A stretch of DNA of 37,703 nucleotides from Opitutales bacterium. Lineage in GTDB: Bacteria; Verrucomicrobiota; Verrucomicrobiia; Opitutales; Oceanipulchritudinaceae. Positions 26,601-32,964 of this stretch are shown in pieces. Within the stretch, counting starts at the first letter, position 1; every line of letters starts with the position of its first letter. Where the stretch lies: positions 1 to 37,703 of the forward strand of contig SLLG01000287.1 of NCBI GenBank assembly GCA_007134215.1. The letters are read 5' to 3'. The notes below the pieces were generated by a model. That model was not told where the DNA came from. It saw only the letters and a list, made by a program, of their open reading frames with translations, and searched no databases. Both the position numbers and the translations under genes were made by a program.

Positions 26601-28219
26601 GCGGGGTTGGTGACCTGCGCGAAGAGCTGCTTGAAGTAGGTGTAGATCAGGCGCGGGCGGCGCGAGAGAACGGCGAGCGGGGTGTCGTCACCCATCGAAC
26701 CGATCGGCTCCTTGCCGGTGTCGACCATCGGCTTGAGGATGACGTTCTCCTCGTCGAGATCGTACCCGAAAGCCACCCGCAGGTTGGTGATACGCTCCGC
26801 CGGCACGCTTCCCTTGCTGTAGTCGGAAGGCTCTTGGACAAACGACGCCAAGTCATGGACGGAGCGCCCGCACCATGCGCCGTAATCCGCCTGCCCAGCG
26901 AGGTCTTCCATAAGTTCGTCGTCTTCGACGAGGCGGCGCTTCTCCAGATCGACGGCCATCATTTTGCCAGGACCGAGGCGGCCCGACTGTACGACACGGG
27001 CAGGCCACTTTGGAATCAGGCCCACCTCGGAGGCAAGGATGACCGTGCCGTCCTCATACACTTTGAAGCGCGCGGGGCGGAGGCCGTTGCGGTCGAGCGA
27101 AGCGCCCACGTATCGCCCGTCGCTGAAGACAATCGCAGCCGGGCCGTCCCACGGCTCCATAACGACGGAGTGGTAGCGGTAGTAGTGCCGCACGGCGTCG
27201 CTCATCTCCTTGTTCTCCTCCCATGCCGTCGGCATCATGATCGAGACGCCCTGGGTGACGGGCCGCCCGCCGACGGTCATGACATGCAGGCAGTTGTCGA
27301 AGCTGGCGCTGTCGGACATATTCTCATCCACGAGCGGAACGAGATCCTTGTAGCGGTCGCCCCAGACGCCGTGGTCGGAGGAATACTCCCGCGCCTTCAT
27401 GTTGTTGCGGTTGCCGCGGATAGTGTTGATCTCGCCATTGTGGGCGAGCATGCGGAAGGGCTGGGCGAGCACCCAGTCCGGAAAGGTGTTCGTGGCAAAC
27501 CGCTGGTGGAAGATAGCGAAGGCCGTCTTGAACTTCGGTGACTTCAGATCCTTGTAAAACCGGCGCACCTGCGGGGCGTTGAGCAGTCCCTTGTAGGTGA
27601 TCGTGCGGCAGGAGAGGCTCACGACATAGAAGCCCGCAAGCGATTCTTCCGCCGCCCGCCGAGTGCATGCCTTTTGTACGAGGAGGAGCTTCCGCTCAAA
27701 CTCCGCCTGTGAAAAGTCGCCCACCCGCGCGATGAACACCTGCGCGATTTCCGGCCGGGTATTCTCGGCCTTGCGTCCAAGGCAGGTGTTGTCGACCGGC
27801 ACATCCCGCCATGCGAGTAGCTTCAGCCCCTTTTCCGCCGCTATGGATTCCTCGACGAGCGCCCGCGCGCGCTCCAGACGCTTCTTGCTCCCGCGCGGCA
27901 GAAAAATCATTCCCACTCCGAGGTCTTCTCTGCGCTTCAGCTTGATCTTCTGCCCCTCCAAAAAACCGAAGAACAGCTCAAAGGGGATCTGGGTGAGCAC
28001 CCCCGCGCCGTCGCCTGTCACCGCGTCGGCGTCGATCGCACCGCGGTGGGCGAGGTTCTTCAGGCCCGTGATGGCGGCGTCGAGTATCTCGTAGCTCGGC
28101 TTGCCGTGGACATTGGCGATGAAGCCCACGCCGCACGCGTCGTGTTCGTCCGAAGGACGGTAGAGACCCTGCGCGGCGGGATAAACGCTACTGGAATGGG
28201 TGACCGGTGTGTCAGACAT
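23609..28219 (-). CDS. gltB: Glutamate synthase (ferredoxin/NADPH) large subunit
   Basis: This 1536-aa protein has full GltB length. The class II amidotransferase domain starts at C29 ([11 protein letters not shown]), normally exposed by propeptide cleavage, and has the usual [19 protein letters not shown] and [15 protein letters not shown]. The central domain includes [10 protein letters not shown]. The FMN barrel shows [73 protein letters not shown] and the 3Fe-4S cysteines in [19 protein letters not shown] (C-x5-C-x4-C, near residue 1150). The GXGXG beta-helix domain closes it. It converts glutamine and 2-oxoglutarate to two glutamate. No gltD small subunit is seen. The 237 bp upstream of the start has no clear promoter. 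Confidence 0.96.
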   Translation of the reverse strand: [1536 protein letters not shown]

Positions 28220-28324
28220 GGCGTATAATCAATCGGTGGCGGGCTCGGCGCCCTTTCTGCTTCCGCCTCGCGGGAAAGCGACAATGGCTCAAAATACATT
28301 GGCGACGGGCATCGCGCCCGCGCA

Positions 28325-28352
28325 TTCCCGGCGCAGGCCCGCAGCCCGGGAA
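28325..28352. repeat. GC-rich inverted repeat in the gltB leader region
   Basis: TTCCCGG (28325-28331) and CCGGGAA (28346-28352) form a 7-bp stem around 14 nt. It lies about 100 bp upstream of the gltB start, with no A/U tract. It may be a leader structure in gltB mRNA or chance in GC-rich DNA. Confidence 0.35.
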
Positions 28353-28374
28353 GGAGCGGCGGAACACACCGCCA

Positions 28375-28403
28375 ACAGAAAAGACTGCCGGAACTACCGG
28401 CAG
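28375..28403 (-). terminator. Rho-independent-like terminator after the glutaredoxin gene
   Basis: CTGCCGG-AACTA-CCGGCAG (28385-28403) is a perfect 7-bp stem with a 5-nt loop. Read on the minus strand it is followed by TCTTTTCTG, a U-rich tract. It sits 57 bp past the glutaredoxin stop and upstream of gltB, which separates the two transcripts. Confidence 0.6.
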
Positions 28404-28459
28404 GGAAACAAGAGGAAAAAAGACGGCCCTAGGCGACCGCGCGGAAAGCTTTCCGCACC

Positions 28460-28795
28460 CTAGAAAAAACGGATCGCCTTCGACTCCATACTGGCGTGTT
28501 CCTCATCGGTGCAGGGGGCGTTCGTCGGCACGTCCACAGCGGACTCGCTCGGCTTCACCAACTCGTTGGATAGAAGATAGTTCTCGACTTCCTCCCCGCT
28601 TACGTCCGCCAGCATCACGCCGTCGATCTCGACGCAGGGCGAGAGGGGCTGGCCCGATTTGCGGACCATTTCCTCGTAGTTGCGCGGGTCGTTAATGATG
28701 TCGCGGTCCTCGTAATCGAGGGCATACTTGCGGAAAATCGCACGCACGCCCCGGCTCCAACCGCAGGTAGGTTTCAAATAAGCTACGACTTTCAT
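28460..28795 (-). CDS. Glutaredoxin-family protein with a CGWS site
   Basis: This is a 111-aa protein. It has a thioredoxin-fold start MKVVAYLKPTCGWSRGV with C-G-W-S, the arrangement of monothiol (CGFS-type) glutaredoxins, with one Cys at the active site. The cis-Pro region is PLSPCVEIDGVMLADVSGEEVENYL, which includes a second Cys near it. The C-terminal tail of about 30 residues (VPTNAPCTDEEHASMESKAIRFF) has a further Cys and is unusual for a plain glutaredoxin. It may handle Fe-S clusters or thiol redox (inference). The ATG at 28795 is chosen over the open frame to 28837 because the fold starts there. A terminator-like hairpin follows. Confidence 0.85.
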   Translation of the reverse strand: MKVVAYLKPTCGWSRGVRAIFRKYALDYEDRDIINDPRNYEEMVRKSGQPLSPCVEIDGVMLADVSGEEVENYLLSNELVKPSESAVDVPTNAPCTDEEHASMESKAIRFF

Positions 28796-28962
28796 AGGTA
28801 TTAGGTAAGGTTCGGCGGTTCCGCCGGTTGTCAACACGCGAATTGAGACACTTGTTGCAATGTCGCCAAAACAGCCGTGACCGCAAGTGATTGGCGCAAA
28901 AACGCCGGGAGGCGGCGGTCGACGGCTGTCCGGTCGGGCCCGGGGCCAGCCCGCTTCGCCAT

Positions 28963-29002
28963 GGCTACGCAGGTCAAGAGGCCTCGCCGCTGCGGCGTAG
29001 CC
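28963..29002. repeat. REP-like inverted repeat
   Basis: GGCTACGC (28963-28970) pairs with GCGTAGCC (28995-29002). Within the loop CGCCGC and GCGGCG form a further stem. The minus-strand string GCTACGCCGCAGCG resembles the one at 1882-1913. Such elements are candidate substrates for the RAYT at 15162-16166 (inference). Confidence 0.5.
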
Positions 29003-29382
29003 TTCGCGCGCAGTCGCCGGACCGCGCAGCGCTAAAACCGCGCCAGTCGGACAAACCCGTCCGGCATTTCAGCAAAGTGGACCGAATCAAGGATGACCTG
29101 AAGAGCCGCGGGTGAGCGGCCACCGCCGCAGGGATTCCCCGGATTCCCGCGACCTCCGTCCGGCGGTAAGGCCTTCAACGCTGATATCCTCGTCCACCCC
29201 GGGCCAATGAATGCCCTCGCCATCCCCGGTACGCTCGTGATTCCGCCGTTCCTTCGCCGTTCCCGCGCACGTGAAAGGCGTCCCGGCGATAGCCAGAATC
29301 CAGCCGTGCAACGATCGCGCAGAATGTGATCGTGCCGAGGTTCAGTCCCCGCTGCAGAGTAGAAAAACAGTTTGTAAGGACC

Positions 29383-29406
29383 GATGTCCTCAATGATTGA
29401 GGCATC
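29383..29406 (-). terminator. Inverted repeat after ftsH, possible terminator
   Basis: CCTCAAT-G-ATTGAGG (29388-29402) is a perfect 7-bp inverted repeat. With a one-base bulge the stem extends to GATG/CATC (11 bp). On the minus strand a TTTTT run follows some 15-20 nt further on, too far for a classic terminator. It is about 31 bp past the ftsH stop. Confidence 0.4.
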
Positions 29407-29436
29407 TCCGGCGTTTTCTATCTCTCAAAATACCCA

Positions 29437-31437
29437 CTACGCCATCGCCGGGGCGCCCTCGCCGCCGAGGTCCTCCGCCTTTTTCTTCTCTTTTTCTCCG
29501 GCGGCCTCTTTCTCGCCTGTCTCGTCGTCGCCGGACTTCGCGCGGGTGGCGGGTGCGACAATCGAAGAACGGATTTCGCCGTATTTGATGATCTCGTGCA
29601 CGTGCTTGCCCTCAATGGTTTCGAATTCGAGAAGGGCCCGGGCTATCTTTTCGAGCGCTTCCTTGTGCTCGGTAATGATCTCGCGGGCACGTTCAAACTG
29701 CTCGGCGATGATTTTCTTGATCGCCGAGTCGATCTTCTCGGCAGTGGCTTCGCTGTAGTTCTGCGAACGCGTGATTTCCTTGGCGAGGAAGATCTGCTCG
29801 GTGTTTTCGCCGAAAGCGACGGGGCCGAGATCGCTCATGCCCCAGTCGCAGACCATGTGGCGGGCGATTTCGGTGGCCTGCTTGATATCGCTGGCCGCGC
29901 CGGAGCTGAAGTCGCCCGTCTCGATCTCCTCGCCAAGGCGGCCGCCCATTGCCATGCAAATCCGGTTGGTCAGTTCCCTCCGCGTCTCCCCGAGGATATC
30001 CTTGGTGGGGGTGTACATCGTCATGCCGAGGGCGCGCCCGCGGGGGATGATGGTGACCTTGTGCAGCTTCATCTTGCCCTCGCCGATGACTGCCTGCACG
30101 AGCGCGTGGCCCGCCTCATGGTAGGCGGTCATGCGCTTGTCCTCGTCGTCCATGAGCTTGCGGCGTTCGCGGCCGAAGGAGATTTTGTCGCGCGCCTCTT
30201 CGATGTCGTAGTGATCGATCTCCTTTTTGCCGTAGCGGGCAGCGACGAGGGCGCTCTCATTGAGAAGGTTGGCGAGATCGGCACCGGAAAATCCAGGGGT
30301 GGAGCGCGCAACGGAGGTGAGGTCGACGTCTTCCCCGAGCTTTACCTTTTTGGCATGCACGCGGAGGATTTGCTCGCGCCCGGTGAGGTCGGGCAGGTCG
30401 ATGACGACCTGGCGGTCGAAGCGCCCTGGCCGCAGGAGAGCGCTGTCGAGCACGTCGGGGCGGTTTGTCGCGGCAATGATGATGACGCCCTCGTGGCCAT
30501 CGAATCCGTCCAGCTCGACGAGAAGGCTGTTGAGCGTCTGCTCGCGCTCGTCGTTGCCCCCGCCGAGCCCGGCCCCGCGCTGGCGGCCGACGGCGTCGAT
30601 TTCGTCGACAAAGATGATGCAGGGGGCGTTTTTGCGGCCCTGCTCGAACATGTCGCGCACGCGCGCCGCACCGACGCCGACAAACATTTCCACAAAGTCC
30701 GAACCGCTGATGCTGAAGAACGGCACGTCCGCCTCGCCCGCCACGGCGCGCGCGATAAGGGTCTTGCCCGTGCCCGGAGGCCCGACGAGGAGACAGCCCT
30801 TGGGAATGCGCCCGCCGATGTTCTGGAACTTCTTCGGATCCTTGAGAAAATCGACGACTTCGGAAACCTCCTCCTTCGCCTCGTCGCAGCCCGCGACATC
30901 CTTGAAGGTCACCTTCTCACGGTCGCGCGTGAGCATCTTGGCCTTGCTCTTGCCAAAGTTCATCGCCCCCTTGCCCGCGTTGCGCAACTGCCGCACAAAG
31001 AGGAAGTAGAGGATCAGGATGATGAGCATGATCGGCAGGAGCGTGACGAAGACGTCCCGCAGGAGCGTGCTCGCCGGCTCCTCCTTGAAGAGACCCGATT
31101 GCTGCAAGGTCTCGATGGTGGTGTCGGTCAGCTTGCCCTGCGCCTTGAAATTACGCGTTTCGTCGCCGACCCGGAGCTTGCCCGTGATTTCGTACCAGTT
31201 GCGGCCGCCCTGCGGGCTTTCCTTCATGACCGCGCCCGGTTCGATACGGCCCGCCTCACCCGCCTCGGCCTCCGCGATGACCTCGCGGATGGTCAGCGTC
31301 TCCGGCTGCTGAACGTCCTTCTGCGCGTAATAAAGAAGTGCGAAAATCACGAAAAAGACCAACAACCAGATCGAAAGCATCCGGTATTGGCCACCGCCTC
31401 TCAAAGGCTGGTTTTTGCTGGAAGAATCCTCTGCCAT
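29437..31437 (-). CDS. ftsH: ATP-dependent zinc metalloprotease FtsH
   Basis: This 666-aa protein has two N-terminal transmembrane segments (about 21-38, [14 protein letters not shown]; about 135-150, [16 protein letters not shown]) around a periplasmic domain. The AAA+ part has [15 protein letters not shown], Walker A GPPGTGKT (about 217), pore loop [17 protein letters not shown], Walker B IIFVDEID and the second-region RPGRFDRQV. The M41 protease has H-E-A-G-H (about 440) and a C-terminal zinc Asp region ([15 protein letters not shown]). The tail is Lys/Glu-rich. It degrades misassembled membrane proteins and regulators such as LpxC or sigma-32. The start is 4 bp after tilS, the conserved tilS-ftsH pair. 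The ATG at 31437 is at the proper N-terminus. Confidence 0.96.
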   Translation of the reverse strand: MAEDSSSKNQPLRGGGQYRMLSIWLLVFFVIFALLYYAQKDVQQPETLTIREVIAEAEAGEAGRIEPGAVMKESPQGGRNWYEITGKLRVGDETRNFKAQGKLTDTTIETLQQSGLFKEEPASTLLRDVFVTLLPIMLIILILYFLFVRQLRNAGKGAMNFGKSKAKMLTRDREKVTFKDVAGCDEAKEEVSEVVDFLKDPKKFQNIGGRIPKGCLLVGPPGTGKTLIARAVAGEADVPFFSISGSDFVEMFVGVGAARVRDMFEQGRKNAPCIIFVDEIDAVGRQRGAGLGGGNDEREQTLNSLLVELDGFDGHEGVIIIAATNRPDVLDSALLRPGRFDRQVVIDLPDLTGREQILRVHAKKVKLGEDVDLTSVARSTPGFSGADLANLLNESALVAARYGKKEIDHYDIEEARDKISFGRERRKLMDDEDKRMTAYHEAGHALVQAVIGEGKMKLHKVTIIPRGRALGMTMYTPTKDILGETRRELTNRICMAMGGRLGEEIETGDFSSGAASDIKQATEIARHMVCDWGMSDLGPVAFGENTEQIFLAKEITRSQNYSEATAEKIDSAIKKIIAEQFERAREIITEHKEALEKIARALLEFETIEGKHVHEIIKYGEIRSSIVAPATRAKSGDDETGEKEAAGEKEKKKAEDLGGEGAPAMA

Positions 31438-31441
31438 AAAA

Positions 31442-32923
31442 TTATCCCGACGGTGTCCACCGGTCGAGGTAAGTCAACCTAAGAGCGGACGGGCAACCCC
31501 GCAAGACCCGCGCGCATTCCGCCGGAAGCAGCCCCGGCGCCCACAGCACGGTCCCGTCCCGCGCGGTAACCACGGGCAACCGCCCGCGCCGCTCCGCCGG
31601 GATCCCGCGGTCGACAAACGCATCCTGAAGCTTGCGCGTGCCCGGTGCGCCGAGCGGCCGGTAGCGGTCGCCCGCGCGCCACGGACGCAGGACAAGCGCG
31701 CCCGCGACCGGCACGGAAAGAAAAACCTCCCGCTCCGGATCGACCCCGCCGCGCCCGAGTCGCGCGAGGAGCGCCTCTGTCACCGCGACGGGCTCGCCGT
31801 GCAGCACCCCACCGCCGGGCCACGCCACCGCGAATGGGGCGCCCGCCGGCACGGTGCGCGGCGGCAGCGCGGCGGCAGCGCAGTCTGCGTCCGCCGGGAT
31901 TGGCCGGGCGCGAACCGTTGCGGAATCGACCTCCACGCGCCAGGCCCCCGCCTCAAACGCCGCCGGGGCCGCGCCGAGCGCGGCGTCGACCAACGCATCC
32001 ACGGCCCCCGCCGAAACGTCCGCCAAGCCGTGCAACCCGCGCAACCACCGTTCCACTACCCGCCGCGCCACTGCGCGGTGCGCGGCTCGCAGCGGCTCGC
32101 GGAGCAGCCCGCCGTTCTCCGGCGCGGCCGCGAGTGCCAACTCCGCCGCGAGGGCGTCGAGCGCATCGGCGTCTTCCGCGCAGAGGCACCGGGTGCGCGC
32201 CACGGCACGGCGCCAGTCCTGCGGCAGCGCCGCCTTCCACGCCGGCAAAACATCGAGCCGCATACGGTTGCGTGTGTGGCGGCGGCTCTCATTCGTCGAG
32301 TCCTCGCGCCACGGCACGCCCGCCTCCCGCATCGCCGCCTCCAAATCCGCCCGCGCGATATCGAGGAGCGGCCGCACCCGCGCCGGACCGTCCCCGCCGC
32401 GCGACACCGGCCGGGGCGCGGCCAGCCCCGCCGTCCCGCTGCCCCGCCCCGCGCGCATGAGAAGCGATTCCGCGACATCGTCGAGGTGGTGGCCGAGCAG
32501 CACACAGGCGATTCGCCGTCGACGGCAGGCTTCATCGAAAAACGCCCACCGCGCGCGGCGGCAGTCGGCCTCCGGAGGATTGGGCGGTGCCTCCGTCCAC
32601 CGACCCGTCTCGTACCCGCAGCCAAGGCCTTGCGCAAGCCCGCCGACAAAGGCCGCGTCAGCGTCCGATGCCTCCCCGCGCAGACCGTGGTTGAAATGCA
32701 GCAGCACGGACGCCCCCCCCCGGAGGCGGAACCATGCATCAACGAGCAGCGCGAGCGCCACCGAGTCGACCCCGCCCGAACAGGCGACGCCCCACGTCTG
32801 CCCGCGCTCCCGCTCAAGGCAGTCCGCCGCCTCCCGCGCGAGTGCCGTGCGCGGAACGAGCGCGGCAAGGCGGTCGCGGCACGCCGTCCAAAACGCACGG
32901 TTGTCCCGTTCTCCCGTTGCCAT
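31442..32923 (-). CDS. tilS: tRNA(Ile)-lysidine synthase
   Basis: This is a protein of about 493 aa. The PP-loop S-G-G-V-D-S (about 49-54, [16 protein letters not shown]) is followed by [10 protein letters not shown] and [16 protein letters not shown], the TilS ATP- and metal-binding sequence, and [11 protein letters not shown] and WREDSTN, which are typical of the N-terminal domain. The C-terminal domain ends [41 protein letters not shown], the tRNA-binding end. It makes lysidine at position 34 of tRNA-Ile(CAU). An in-frame GTG at 32938 is an alternative start. The stop is 4 bp from the ftsH start, so they are co-transcribed. It is on the same strand as the upstream AsmA-like gene, 41 bp away. 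Confidence 0.93.
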   Translation of the reverse strand: MATGERDNRAFWTACRDRLAALVPRTALAREAADCLERERGQTWGVACSGGVDSVALALLVDAWFRLRGGASVLLHFNHGLRGEASDADAAFVGGLAQGLGCGYETGRWTEAPPNPPEADCRRARWAFFDEACRRRRIACVLLGHHLDDVAESLLMRAGRGSGTAGLAAPRPVSRGGDGPARVRPLLDIARADLEAAMREAGVPWREDSTNESRRHTRNRMRLDVLPAWKAALPQDWRRAVARTRCLCAEDADALDALAAELALAAAPENGGLLREPLRAAHRAVARRVVERWLRGLHGLADVSAGAVDALVDAALGAAPAAFEAGAWRVEVDSATVRARPIPADADCAAAALPPRTVPAGAPFAVAWPGGGVLHGEPVAVTEALLARLGRGGVDPEREVFLSVPVAGALVLRPWRAGDRYRPLGAPGTRKLQDAFVDRGIPAERRGRLPVVTARDGTVLWAPGLLPAECARVLRGCPSALRLTYLDRWTPSG

Positions 32924-32964
32924 TCCGTCTGCTTTCACGAGCGCCGCCGCACCACGCCCGGCCG

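Larger units (their letters stand above)
28796..29436. other. Non-coding interval with REP-like and degenerate repeat material
   Basis: I find no gene in these 641 bases. One 74-codon plus-strand frame (28891-29115) has no start signal or recognisable domain. The interval holds the inverted repeat at 28963-29002 and a GC-rich segment (about 29110-29310) whose minus-strand translation reads LDSGYRRDAFHVRGNGEG, reminiscent of the translated dispersed repeats (VIPAKAGIQ/DSGFRRND type) common in bacterial intergenic DNA. It ends with an inverted repeat near the ftsH stop. Confidence 0.5.

Noticed and set aside
28880-28910. Possible sigma-54 promoter (TTGGCGCAAAAACGCC)
   Set aside because: It lacks the GC at -12 and no gene start follows on that strand.
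28891-29115. Plus-strand frame of 74 codons
   Set aside because: No start signal and it covers the REP-like palindrome; likely not a gene.
29596-31482. Long plus-strand open frame antisense to ftsH
   Set aside because: It is a GC-driven shadow of ftsH, without motifs.
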